Under the pieces are notes generated by a model. That model saw nothing but the letters and a program-made list of their open reading frames with translations, was not told the DNA's origin and ran no database searches. From JABFXC01 sp035551575 (lineage in GTDB: Bacteria; Gemmatimonadota; Gemmatimonadetes; Gemmatimonadales; Gemmatimonadaceae), in assembly GCA_035551575.1 (NCBI GenBank), contig DASZNJ010000161.1:1-16673 (forward strand): a DNA stretch of 16,673 bases, written 5' to 3'. Shown here in pieces: positions 1 to 6,685 of the stretch; within the stretch, counting starts at the first letter, position 1; each line of letters opens with the position of its first letter. The position numbers and the translations under genes were made by a program.

Positions 1-353
1 AAGCGCTGCGCGGCGAGCCACTCCTTCTGCCGGGCGCGGTCCTGGATGATGTGGAGCACGTGTGCGCCCGGCCGCACCGGTGCGTGCGCGACCGCGCGCG
101 CCATCCCGTCCGCGGAGATGGTCTCGATCTCGGGCATGAGCACCGCACAGCCCTCGGCGAGCCTGACGATCGCGTCGGCGTCGTCGAAGGGCGCCTCGAT
201 GAACCGCGTCGCGACCGCGCGCGCGGGAGCGGCGGGGTCGGGATCGAGCACGTGCACGTCGTACCCCATCGCCCGCGCGGCGAAGGCGGTCATTCGTCCG
301 AGCTGGCCCCCGCCGAGGAAGCCGATCGTCGCGCCGGGAAGGACCGGTCCCAC
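1..353 (-). CDS. purK: PurK, N5-carboxyaminoimidazole ribonucleotide synthase (3' part missing)
   Basis: PurK is the ATP-dependent enzyme that carboxylates aminoimidazole ribonucleotide with bicarbonate to N5-CAIR in de novo purine synthesis (cytosolic, ATP-grasp family). About 117 N-terminal residues are visible. They open with a glycine-rich nucleotide-binding loop (TIGFLGGGQLGRM), then DVHVLDPDPAAPA and a segment with MPEIETI, the usual PurK pre-ATP-grasp domain. The ATP-grasp and C-terminal domains lie beyond the left edge. The start is a GTG at 353-351, which shares its G with the purE stop (TAGTG), so translation is probably coupled to purE and no separate ribosome site is needed. The family assignment rests on the N-terminal motif and on the purE partner. 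Confidence 0.9.
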   Translation of the reverse strand, partial: MGPVLPGATIGFLGGGQLGRMTAFAARAMGYDVHVLDPDPAAPARAVATRFIEAPFDDADAIVRLAEGCAVLMPEIETISADGMARAVAHAPVRPGAHVLHIIQDRARQKEWLAAQR

Positions 354-844
354 TAGGGCAGCCGCTGGCTCATGGCGTCTTCGGTGCGCGCCGCGCGCCA
401 GGCGCGGATGCGCTCGCGCAGCGCAGGGTCGTCGTTGGCGACGATCGCGGCGGCGAGCAGTCCGGCATTGGCCGCGCCGGGCTTCCCGATCGCGAGGGTG
501 CCGACCGGGATGCCGCGCGGCATCTGCACGATGGAGAGCAGCGCGTCGACCCCGTTCAACGCGGTCGCCGGCATCGGCACGCCGAGCACCGGGACGATCG
601 TCTTCGCGGCGACCATCCCGGGAAGATGCGCCGCGCCCCCGGCGGCGGCGATGATGACTTTCAGCCCGCGCGCTTCGGCGCCCGCGGCGTATTCGAACAT
701 CAGGTCGGGAGTCCGGTGCGCGGACACGACGCGCGCCTCGTGCGGAACTCCGAGCTCGGTGAGGATCTCGATCGCCGGCGCGAGCGACTCGTAGTCGCTG
801 CGGCTTCCCATGATCACACCAACCAGCGGCGCTACGGAGTTCAT
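353..844 (-). CDS. purE: PurE, N5-CAIR mutase
   Basis: PurE moves the carboxylate of N5-CAIR (the PurK product) to C4, giving CAIR, in purine synthesis. The protein has the class I PurE signature: GVIMGSRSD near the N-terminus, VSAHRTP carrying the catalytic His, then AAGGAAHLPGM and the PRGIPVGTLAIG segment. From ATG 844 it is 163 aa, the usual size. The frame also opens at GTG 871, but ATG 844 is preferred: a GGGAG lies 11 nt upstream, the family motif then falls at the normal distance from the N-terminus, and a plausible -10 box at 875-880 would put transcription start about at the GTG. The stop overlaps the purK GTG by one base, so purE-purK is an operon. Confidence 0.93.
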   Translation of the reverse strand: MNSVAPLVGVIMGSRSDYESLAPAIEILTELGVPHEARVVSAHRTPDLMFEYAAGAEARGLKVIIAAAGGAAHLPGMVAAKTIVPVLGVPMPATALNGVDALLSIVQMPRGIPVGTLAIGKPGAANAGLLAAAIVANDDPALRERIRAWRAARTEDAMSQRLP

Positions 845-874
845 CGCGGCCAATGCTCCCGGTTCGGACACCCG

Positions 875-902
875 AAGTTAGTCGGTCGTCGCGTGACGTC
901 CA
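875..902 (-). promoter_or_regulatory. Possible purEK promoter
   Basis: Read on the minus strand, TGGACG (902-897) and TAACTT (880-875) are separated by 16 nt. They match 4 of 6 bases of the -35 consensus and the TANNNT -10 pattern. The expected transcription start is near 868, giving a leader of about 24 nt before ATG 844. It lies just downstream of the tRNA-Asn terminator, where purEK needs its own promoter. Judged by eye only. Confidence 0.35.
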
Positions 903-910
903 TCAGCGGA

Positions 911-949
911 CAAAGGACAAACCCCCTTCGCCGCGAGCGACGAAGGGGG
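911..949 (-). terminator. Rho-independent terminator after tRNA-Asn
   Basis: A perfect 9-bp stem CCCCCTTCG (922-930) / CGAAGGGGG (941-949) with a 10-nt loop is followed on the minus strand by a broken T-tract (TTTGTCCTTTG, 921-911). It begins 12 nt past the 3' end of the tRNA, in the right orientation to end its transcript and insulate purEK from it. Confidence 0.85.
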
Positions 950-960
950 CTCATGACAGG

Positions 961-1033
961 CTCCCCGGACAGGACTCGAACCTGTGACATTTCGATTAAC
1001 AGTCGAATGCTCTACCAACTGAGCTACCGGGGA
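961..1033 (-). tRNA. tRNA-Asn (anticodon GTT)
   Basis: The minus strand folds as a 73-nt cloverleaf. The acceptor arms are TCCCCGG (5', ending at 1033) and CCGGGGA (3', 968-962), with discriminator G at 961. The D-arm segment is TAGCTCAGTTGGTAGAGC, the anticodon stem TTCGA/TCGAA encloses loop CTGTTAA (anticodon GTT), and the T-arm holds GGTTCGAGTCC. The CCA end is not encoded, as the discriminator is followed by CCT. A terminator follows at once. I could not fix a promoter in the 57 nt between it and uvrA. Confidence 0.97.
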
Positions 1034-1090
1034 ATGAATGCGGCGCCGATAGCCTGACTGCCAGGACAACTCGGGCTCAGTCTGTTGAAT

Positions 1091-3943
1091 TTAGGCGGGG
1101 CGAGCTTCGCGGTCAACGTCCTTGCGCCGTGATTTCACCGCCGGGCGCGAAATGGGCGCCGCCGGGAGGACGGTGCGGAGCCAGACACCGGTGTGCGAGG
1201 CGTCGATCGCCGCGACCTCCTCCGGGCGTCCCATCGCGACCACCTCACCGCCGCGGGCTCCGGCCTCCGGGCCAAGGTCGATGACCCAGTCGGCAAGCTT
1301 GATGACGTCGAGGTTGTGCTCGATCAGCACGACTGTGTGACCGGCATCGACGAGCCGGTCGAAGACCCGCGCGAGGTTGCGGATGTCCTCGAGGTGGAGC
1401 CCGGTGGTCGGCTCGTCCATGATGTACAGCTTCTTCCCCGACTTCTTCGTCGCGAGGGCGAGCTCGCGCGCGACCTTGAGGCGCTGCGCCTCGCCGCCGC
1501 TGAGGGTCGTCGCCGGCTGGCCGAGGGTGAGATAGCCGAGCCCGACCTGCTGCAGCTGCCAGAGCGACTGGCCGAGCTTCTCCTCCCGCGGGAAGAAGCG
1601 GATGGCCTGGTCGACGGTGAGCGCGAGGACCTCGTAGATGTTCCTGCCGTTGACGCGGACCTCGAGCACGTCCTCGCGGAAGCGCCTGCCGCCGCAGGCG
1701 TCACAGGGGACGAAGACGTCGGCCATGAACACCATCTCGACCTCGAGGTAGCCCGCCCCCTCGCAGTTCTCGCAGCGGCCGCCCTTCACGTTGAAGCTGA
1801 AGGTGCCGGCGCTGAAGCCGCGCTGCCGGGAGAGCGGTGCGTCGGCGAAGATGCGTCGGATCTCGTCGAACGCCTTCACGTAGGTCACCGGGTTCGAGCG
1901 CGGGGAGCGCCCGATCGGCTCCTGGTCGACCAGCACGACGTCGTCGATCCCCTCGGTGCCGGTGAGCTCGCGGTACGCGCCGACGCGCTCGCCGAGGTGC
2001 TGCTTGGCCGAGTGCTCGCCGTGGAGGCGGTGCTCGAGCGCGCGATAGAGCACGTCGTGGACGAGGGTGCTCTTGCCGGAGCCGGAGACGCCGGTGACGG
2101 CGGTGACCGTGCCTAACGGTATGCGGACGTCGACGTCCTTCAGGTTGTGCTCGCGCGCGCCGCTGAGGGTGAGCCAGCGGGGCCCGAGCCGGCGCCGCTC
2201 GGCGGGGATCGGGATCGAGCGCTCGCCGGTGAGGTACTTGCCGGTGAGCGGGCTCTCCGCGGCGCGCGAGATCGGGCCGGTGAAGACGAGGTGTCCGCCG
2301 TGTTCGCCGGCGCCGGGCCCCAGCTCCACCATGTAGTCGGCGGCCCGGATCGCGTCGATGTCGTGCTCGACGACGAGCACGGTGTTGCCGCCGCTCCGCA
2401 GCCGCTGGAGGAGCTTGAGCAGGCGGTCCATGTCGCGCGAGTGCAGCCCGATCGACGGCTCGTCGAGGACGTAGAGCGTGTCGACGAGGTGCGCGCCCAG
2501 GGAGTTGGCGAGCCCGATGCGCTGTGCCTCGCCGCCGGAGAGCGTGCGCGCGGCGCGGTCGAGCGAGAGGTAGCCGAGCCCGACGTCGCAGAGGAACTGG
2601 ACGCGGTCGCGCGCCTCGCTGAGCACGTGCGCGGCGACACCGTGCTCGAACTCGGTGAGAGGGACGCTGGCCAGCCAGGGGAGCAGCTCCTCGACGGGAA
2701 GCGCGCTGACCGCGGCGATGTCGCGCCCGGCGATCTTCACGTTCAGCGCTTCGGGCTTCAGCTTCGTGCCGCGGCAGTCCCGGCATTGGTTCGCGGTCTG
2801 GTACTGGCGGAGGAAGACGCGGATGTACTGCTTGTAGCGCTTCTCCTCGAGCGCCGCGAGGAAGGGGAGTATGCCGGTGAAGCCGCGCGACTTCGAGCGG
2901 AGCAGCTTCTCGCGTGCGGCCGCCGGGAGCTCGCTCCACGGGTCATCCATCGAGATCCGCTCGCGCTTCGCGAACTCGGCGAGGGCGCGGCGCTTCCCCT
3001 CGTAGCGGGGCATCGTCCACGGGGCGATCGCGCCCTCGCGCAGCGAGCGCTCGGGGTAGGGCACGACGAGCGATTCGTCGTACTCGAGCACCGCGCCGAA
3101 GCCGTTGCAGGTCTCGCAGGCGCCGCGCGGGTTGTTGAACGAGAACAGCTGCGGCGTCGGCGCCGGCGCGGTGGTGTGATCGTAGGGGCACTCGAAGCGT
3201 TCCGTGAACCGGAGCCTCTGGCCATCGGCGACGAGGGCGACCGCGTCCCCGTAGCCCTCGCGAAAGGCGGTGCCTAACGCGTCGGCGATGCGCCCGGTAA
3301 ACTCCGGGCCGGCCGCGAGGCGGTCGACGACGACGAGCAGCTCCTTCGCGAAGGTGACGTCCACCGGCTCGGTCGCGAGCTCGTCGAGGTGCTTCGTCAC
3401 GCCGTCGAGGACGACGCGGAGGAAGCCCTGCGCCCGGAGGTTCTCGACGACGACTTCGTGGGTGACCTGGTCGGAGAGCCGGAGCGGGAAGGTGACCGAG
3501 AAGCGCGTCCCGGCGGGAAGCCTGAGCAGCGCGTCGGTCGCGCTCTGCACAGTGTCGGGCTTCATCTCGCGGCCGCACTTCGGGCACGTCGTGTGGCCGA
3601 CGCGCGCCCAGAGGAGCCGCATGTAGTCGTAGATCTCGGTCGCCGTGCCGACGGTCGAGCGCGAGGTCCTGGTCGGGTTCTTCTGTTCGATCGCGACCGC
3701 GGGCGCGAGCCCTTCGATCGAATCGACGAGCGGCTTCTCCATCCGCTCGAGGAACTGCCTCGCGTACGCGGAAAGCGACTCGACGTAGCGGCGCTGGCCT
3801 TCGGCGTAGAGGGTGTCGAACGCGAGCGAGGATTTCCCCGATCCCGACGGACCGGTGATCACGGTGAAGGAGCGCCGGGGAATCTCGACGTCGAACCCCT
3901 TCAGGTTGTGCTGGCGCGCGCCGCGGACGACGATCGATTTCAT
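1091..3943 (-). CDS. uvrA: UvrA, excinuclease ABC subunit A (divergent type)
   Basis: UvrA is the ATP-dependent damage sensor of nucleotide excision repair; it loads UvrB on DNA lesions. The 950 aa carry the full architecture: Walker A (GPSGSGKSS, ~31-39), a UvrB-binding insertion (~131-245), signature LSGGEAQR (~468) with Walker B LYVLDEPSIGLH, a second Walker A (GVSGSGKST, ~618-626), a C-X2-C/C-X2-C zinc module (C724, C727, C747, C750), and a second LSGGEAQR plus LYIMDEPTTGLH. In the first zinc module the second Cys is Asp (C252-P-Y-D255-H256 ... C276-X2-C279). The segments KNPTRTSRSTVGTATE and KRYKQYIRVFL differ from E. coli UvrA, so this may be a second or divergent UvrA. Length and UvrB-binding domain are normal, unlike UvrA2. 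ATG 3943 has no Shine-Dalgarno sequence, but a TATCTT box lies 9 nt upstream. Confidence 0.97.
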   Translation of the reverse strand: MKSIVVRGARQHNLKGFDVEIPRRSFTVITGPSGSGKSSLAFDTLYAEGQRRYVESLSAYARQFLERMEKPLVDSIEGLAPAVAIEQKNPTRTSRSTVGTATEIYDYMRLLWARVGHTTCPKCGREMKPDTVQSATDALLRLPAGTRFSVTFPLRLSDQVTHEVVVENLRAQGFLRVVLDGVTKHLDELATEPVDVTFAKELLVVVDRLAAGPEFTGRIADALGTAFREGYGDAVALVADGQRLRFTERFECPYDHTTAPAPTPQLFSFNNPRGACETCNGFGAVLEYDESLVVPYPERSLREGAIAPWTMPRYEGKRRALAEFAKRERISMDDPWSELPAAAREKLLRSKSRGFTGILPFLAALEEKRYKQYIRVFLRQYQTANQCRDCRGTKLKPEALNVKIAGRDIAAVSALPVEELLPWLASVPLTEFEHGVAAHVLSEARDRVQFLCDVGLGYLSLDRAARTLSGGEAQRIGLANSLGAHLVDTLYVLDEPSIGLHSRDMDRLLKLLQRLRSGGNTVLVVEHDIDAIRAADYMVELGPGAGEHGGHLVFTGPISRAAESPLTGKYLTGERSIPIPAERRRLGPRWLTLSGAREHNLKDVDVRIPLGTVTAVTGVSGSGKSTLVHDVLYRALEHRLHGEHSAKQHLGERVGAYRELTGTEGIDDVVLVDQEPIGRSPRSNPVTYVKAFDEIRRIFADAPLSRQRGFSAGTFSFNVKGGRCENCEGAGYLEVEMVFMADVFVPCDACGGRRFREDVLEVRVNGRNIYEVLALTVDQAIRFFPREEKLGQSLWQLQQVGLGYLTLGQPATTLSGGEAQRLKVARELALATKKSGKKLYIMDEPTTGLHLEDIRNLARVFDRLVDAGHTVVLIEHNLDVIKLADWVIDLGPEAGARGGEVVAMGRPEEVAAIDASHTGVWLRTVLPAAPISRPAVKSRRKDVDREARPA

Positions 3944-3952
3944 CGTCTGCGA

Positions 3953-3958
3953 AAGATA
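3953..3958 (-). promoter_or_regulatory. Possible -10 box for a near-leaderless uvrA transcript
   Basis: TATCTT on the minus strand ends 9 nt before the uvrA ATG, so transcription would start 0-3 nt before the start codon. No -35 resembling TTGACA is visible at 16-18 nt further upstream. The call rests on the TANNNT pattern and the absence of a ribosome-binding site. Confidence 0.35.
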
Positions 3959-3981
3959 AGGGCTCGCGCGCGCGTCTGCGG

Positions 3982-4002
3982 GGTTCCTTCGGGTGAAGGA
4001 CC
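3982..4002 (-). terminator. Stem-loop after the downstream GlsB-type gene
   Basis: On the minus strand GGTCCTTC, loop ACCC, GAAGGAACC forms a 6-bp stem, one bulged base and 2 more G-C pairs, beginning 8 nt past the TAG stop of the membrane-protein gene (4011). No T-tract follows, so it may end transcription weakly, protect the 3' end, or do nothing. It separates the GlsB-type pair from uvrA. Confidence 0.35.
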
Positions 4003-4010
4003 GGGTGCGG

Positions 4011-4274
4011 CTACCGCCCGCGCCGGAAGAGGCGGCCGATGGCGAGGAGGATGAAAGCCCCGAAGGTGGCGATGCCGATCGAGCGGAGGTCGAGGGTCCC
4101 GACCGTGACGTGGCCCCAGCCGAAGTAGGTGCCGACCCACCCGCCGACCACGGCGCCGATGACGCCGAGGATGATCGTGAAGATGCAGCCGGCGGGATCG
4201 CGGCCGGGCATGATGAACTTGGCGAGCGCGCCGGCGACGAGGCCGAGCAGCACCCAGTAGAGAATCAATGGCAC
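4011..4274 (-). CDS. GlsB/YeaQ/YmgE-family small membrane protein (second of tandem pair)
   Basis: This is a very small hydrophobic protein of the transglycosylase-associated / YeaQ-YmgE family, linked to general stress responses; molecular function unknown. From GTG 4274 it has 87 residues with three membrane segments: LILYWVLLGLVAGALA, then the family motif KFIMPGRDPAG, then TIILGVIGAVVGGWVG and a C-terminal SIGIATFGAFILLAIG ending in Arg-rich RLFRRGR. The frame extends to GTG 4286, but that start sits 3 nt from a strong stem-loop, whereas GTG 4274 has GGGGGA 4 nt upstream and gives the typical family N-terminus. It lies downstream of a paralogue (4333-4599) sharing the IMPGRDP motif, probably in the same transcript. 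Confidence 0.85.
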   Translation of the reverse strand: MPLILYWVLLGLVAGALAKFIMPGRDPAGCIFTIILGVIGAVVGGWVGTYFGWGHVTVGTLDLRSIGIATFGAFILLAIGRLFRRGR

Positions 4275-4289
4275 TTGGTCCCCCACGCA

Positions 4290-4323
4290 GCAATGCGCGC
4301 CGCGGCGTCGCGGCGCGCATTGC
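4290..4323 (-). other. Perfect 14-bp intergenic stem-loop between the two GlsB-type genes
   Basis: GCAATGCGCGCCGC (4290-4303) and its exact reverse complement (4310-4323) flank a 6-nt loop. The hairpin fills nearly all the space between the stop of the upstream gene (4333) and the start region of the downstream one (4274/4286). No T-run follows in either direction, so it is not a classical terminator. Likely roles, by inference, are 3'-end protection of the first cistron, partial termination, or setting the expression ratio of the pair. Confidence 0.75.
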
Positions 4324-4332
4324 CATTCAAAG

Positions 4333-4599
4333 TCAGACCGTGGTGTGACGGCCGCGCGTCGTCAGGCGATAGATCCAGAGCAGAAGCATCGCGCCGACGA
4401 TCGAGAGGATGATGCTCCACAGGTTCAGCCCACTCACTCCGCTTCCCGTGACCATGTTCCCGAGGAAGCCGCCGATGAAGGCGCCGACGATACCGATGAG
4501 GATCGTCACGATGACGCCGCCCGGATCCCGGCCCGGCATGATCGCCTTGGCGATCGCACCCGCGATCAAACCGAGGACGATCCAAGCAATGAATCCCAT
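4333..4599 (-). CDS. GlsB/YeaQ/YmgE-family small membrane protein (first of tandem pair)
   Basis: This 88-aa protein starts MGFIAWIVLGLIAGAIAKAI and continues with MPGRDPGG, the family hallmark. A second membrane helix (VTILIGIVGAFIGGFLG) and a third (SIILSIVGAMLLLWIY) follow, with a short basic tail. The start at ATG 4599 is well supported: GGAGG lies 5 nt upstream and the family N-terminus fits exactly. The open frame continues much further upstream but that part has no coding character. The 5' leader holds an 8-bp inverted repeat (4619-4645). Family members are inner-membrane stress proteins of unknown mechanism. The downstream paralogue suggests a local duplication. Confidence 0.9.
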   Translation of the reverse strand: MGFIAWIVLGLIAGAIAKAIMPGRDPGGVIVTILIGIVGAFIGGFLGNMVTGSGVSGLNLWSIILSIVGAMLLLWIYRLTTRGRHTTV

Positions 4600-4618
4600 G
4601 TTGCCTCCAAAGGGTTGG

Positions 4619-4645
4619 GGGTTGCGCGAGTTGCTATCGCAACCC
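4619..4645 (-). promoter_or_regulatory. Inverted repeat in the leader of the GlsB-type operon
   Basis: GGGTTGCG (4619-4626) and CGCAACCC (4638-4645) form an 8-bp inverted repeat with an 11-nt spacer. A competing smaller hairpin GTTGC/GCAAC with a 4-nt loop sits inside it. It ends 19 nt before ATG 4599, just upstream of the GGAGG ribosome site. It could be a leader hairpin or a repressor operator; the sequence does not decide. Confidence 0.45.
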
Positions 4646-4719
4646 GGGTGCCAGCGGCGTGAACATTGGACTGTGGTCGAGTCCGGAACGGGCATTCCCG
4701 GTCCCCGTCCGGACGCGCG

Positions 4720-4749
4720 TTGACCGTGCGCGAGCCCGGCGACTAGCAT
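4720..4749 (+). promoter_or_regulatory. Sigma70-type promoter of the ABC exporter gene
   Basis: TTGACC (4720-4725, 5 of 6 matches to the -35 consensus) and TAGCAT (4744-4749, TANNNT) are separated by 18 nt. The expected transcription start is about 4756, which leaves only a base or two before the first ATG (4758) and about 16 nt before the ABC start (4772). A 7-bp inverted repeat GTCCGGA (4681-4687) / TCCGGAC (4708-4714) lies directly upstream and could be an operator. Confidence 0.6.
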
Positions 4750-4757
4750 TCGCCGAC

Positions 4758-4775
4758 ATGACCGCGCCGACATGA
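4758..4775 (+). other. Five-codon mini-ORF coupled to the ABC start by ATGA
   Basis: The segment CGCCGACATGAC occurs twice in near tandem, giving ATGs at 4758 and 4772. The first opens a five-codon frame (Met-Thr-Ala-Pro-Thr) whose TGA stop overlaps the second ATG as ATGA. Because the predicted transcript begins almost at 4758, a ribosome could load there and re-start at 4772. No Shine-Dalgarno sequence precedes either ATG. It may be chance. Confidence 0.25.
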
Positions 4776-6583
4776 CGGAGCAGAGCATCCACGAGGAGGA
4801 CGTCCTCGGCAAGGCGTACGATGGGCGCCTCATGCGCCGCCTCCTCACCTACGTCAGACCCTACCGGACGCTGGTCGCGGGTGCGCTCTTCTTCCTCTTC
4901 ACCGAAGGGGGATTGCAGCTGGTCGGCCCGCTGCTGACGAAACGGGTGATCGACGTGGCGGTCCCGGCACGCGACCTCGCGCTGGTGAAGACGTCGGTGA
5001 TCCTCCTCGCCTTCGCCCTGGTCGCGCAGTTCGCCTGCTCGTACGGCGAGACGATCCTGACGGCACTGCTGGGGCAGCGGGTGATGCACGACCTTCGGGG
5101 AGAACTGTTCGCGCACCTGCAGCGGCTGCCCATTCCGTTCTTTGACCGGAACCCGGTCGGGCGGCTGATCACCCGGGTGACAACCGACGTCGAGTCGTTG
5201 AACGAGCTGTTCACCGCCGGTGTCGTGTCGGGGCTCGGCGACCTCTTCACCCTCGTCGCGATCAGCATCGCGATGGTCTGGGTCGATTGGCGGCTCGCCG
5301 TGGCGGGATTCGCGACGATCCCGTTCGTGTTCCTCGTCTCACACCTGTTTCGCAAGTCGGTGCGCGAGTCGTACCGCGAAGTGCGCACGCGCATCGCGCG
5401 GATCAACGCGTTCCTCCAGGAGCGCATCACGGGGATGCGCGTCGTGCAGCTGTTCGGGCGCGAGCGCGACGAGGCAGGGCGCTTCGACCGCCTGAACCGC
5501 GACCATCTCGACGCCAACCTCGCGTCGATCACCGTCTATGCCCTGTATTTCCCGGCGATCGAGCTGCTGACGACGATCGCGCTGGCGATCCTCGTCGTCG
5601 CCGGGGCGCACCGTGTCGGAATCGGGGCACTCACGGTGGGCACGGTCGCCGCGTTCCTTCAGCTGCTGCGCCGGTTCTTCCAGCCACTGCAGGACCTCTC
5701 CGAGAAGTACAACATCCTGCAGCAGGCGATGGCCGCGTCGGAGCGGATCTTCACCCTGCTCGACACCCCCGCTGCACTCGGCACCGCCACGACCCGAGGG
5801 GCGGCCGCGGCGATCGCTCCTGTCCCCATCGCAAAGAGTGGCGAGGTGCGGCGGGGAGTCGAGGTACGGTTCGAGGACGTCTGGTTCGCCTACCAGGAAC
5901 CCGAGTGGGTGCTCAAGGGGGTGAGCTTCCGCGTGGCGCGCGGCGAGACGCTGGCGATCGTCGGGCATACGGGGGCGGGGAAGACGACGATCGTCAGCCT
6001 GCTGCTGCGCTTCTACGAGCCGCAACGCGGCCGCATAACGGTGGACGGGGTGGACATCCGGGAGATGCCCCTCGAGGAGCTGCGCGAGCTCGTGGGTTAC
6101 GTGCAGCAGGACATCTTCCTGTTCGCTGGCGACGTCGCGACCAACATCCGCCTCAGCGCACCGTTGAGCGACGAGCAGGTCGTCGCGGCGGCCACCCGCG
6201 TCGGCGCCGATCGCGTCGTGCAGCGGCTCCCCGGCGGGTACCGCTACGAGCTCGGCGAACGCGGCGCATCGGTGAGCGTGGGTGAGCGCCAGCTGCTCTC
6301 CTTCGCGCGGGCGATCGCGTCCGATCCTGCGCTGCTCGTCCTCGACGAAGCGACGAGCGCGGTGGACAGCGAGATCGAGGCGCAGATCCAGCGCGCGCTC
6401 GCGGAGCTGATGCGCGGCCGGACGACGATCGCGATCGCACACCGCCTCAGCACCATCGTCGGATCCGATCGCATCCTGGTGCTCCACCTCGGCGAGGTCC
6501 GCGAACAGGGAACGCACGCCGAGCTGCTGGCGAGGCGCGGGCTCTACGAGCGCCTGTACCGACTGCAGGCGGGGCTGGCCTGA
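4772..6583 (+). CDS. ABC exporter half-transporter (membrane domain fused to ATPase)
   Basis: The 603-aa protein combines a six-helix exporter membrane domain (~30-320, with PFFDRNPVGRLITRVTTDVE at its coupling region) and an ATPase domain (~363-600). Visible motifs are Walker A GHTGAGKT (398-405), Q-loop YVQQDIF (~445), Walker B LLVLDEATSAVDSE with catalytic Glu 526, and H-loop His 557. The signature is VSVGERQ (501-507) instead of LSGGQ, a form I associate with the YheH/YknU-like exporter branch. Such proteins work as homo- or heterodimers in the inner membrane, exporting lipids, drugs or peptides; the substrate cannot be told. No partner half-transporter is adjacent, so a homodimer is likely. 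ATG 4772 has no Shine-Dalgarno sequence. Confidence 0.93.
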   Translation: MTEQSIHEEDVLGKAYDGRLMRRLLTYVRPYRTLVAGALFFLFTEGGLQLVGPLLTKRVIDVAVPARDLALVKTSVILLAFALVAQFACSYGETILTALLGQRVMHDLRGELFAHLQRLPIPFFDRNPVGRLITRVTTDVESLNELFTAGVVSGLGDLFTLVAISIAMVWVDWRLAVAGFATIPFVFLVSHLFRKSVRESYREVRTRIARINAFLQERITGMRVVQLFGRERDEAGRFDRLNRDHLDANLASITVYALYFPAIELLTTIALAILVVAGAHRVGIGALTVGTVAAFLQLLRRFFQPLQDLSEKYNILQQAMAASERIFTLLDTPAALGTATTRGAAAAIAPVPIAKSGEVRRGVEVRFEDVWFAYQEPEWVLKGVSFRVARGETLAIVGHTGAGKTTIVSLLLRFYEPQRGRITVDGVDIREMPLEELRELVGYVQQDIFLFAGDVATNIRLSAPLSDEQVVAAATRVGADRVVQRLPGGYRYELGERGASVSVGERQLLSFARAIASDPALLVLDEATSAVDSEIEAQIQRALAELMRGRTTIAIAHRLSTIVGSDRILVLHLGEVREQGTHAELLARRGLYERLYRLQAGLA

Positions 6584-6616
6584 AGCGCGGCGGTGCGCTT
6601 CGTCACCGGATCCTGC

Positions 6617-6643
6617 TTGCTCGGGGTACGGGCGGGGGATAAC
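6617..6643 (+). promoter_or_regulatory. Weak candidate promoter of the FHA-PP2C unit
   Basis: TTGCTC (6617-6622) and GATAAC (6638-6643) are 15 nt apart, slightly short of the usual spacing, in the 102-nt gap between the ABC stop and the FHA start. The gap could also be read through from the ABC gene. Weak evidence. Confidence 0.2.
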
Positions 6644-6685
6644 TTCGGAGCGTTCCCGAGTGCCCGGTCGGCGTTCATCCACCGC

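Noticed and set aside
878..1069. 63-codon frame with PVAQLVEHSTVNRNVTGSSPV
   Set aside because: This is the well-known false translation of a tRNA (here tRNA-Asn), not a protein.
1046..1069. Possible tRNA promoter TTGTCC / TATCGG
   Set aside because: The hexamers are only 12 nt apart, too close for sigma70; no better pair found.
4600..4848. Upstream extension of the GlsB-type frame to 4848
   Set aside because: The family N-terminus begins at ATG 4599, which has a good GGAGG site; the extension crosses the ABC gene start antisense.
4772..6583. ABC exporter considered as a bacteriocin or secretion-system transporter
   Set aside because: No peptidase domain, precursor peptide or accessory gene; the following lipoprotein pair is two genes away with its own gap.
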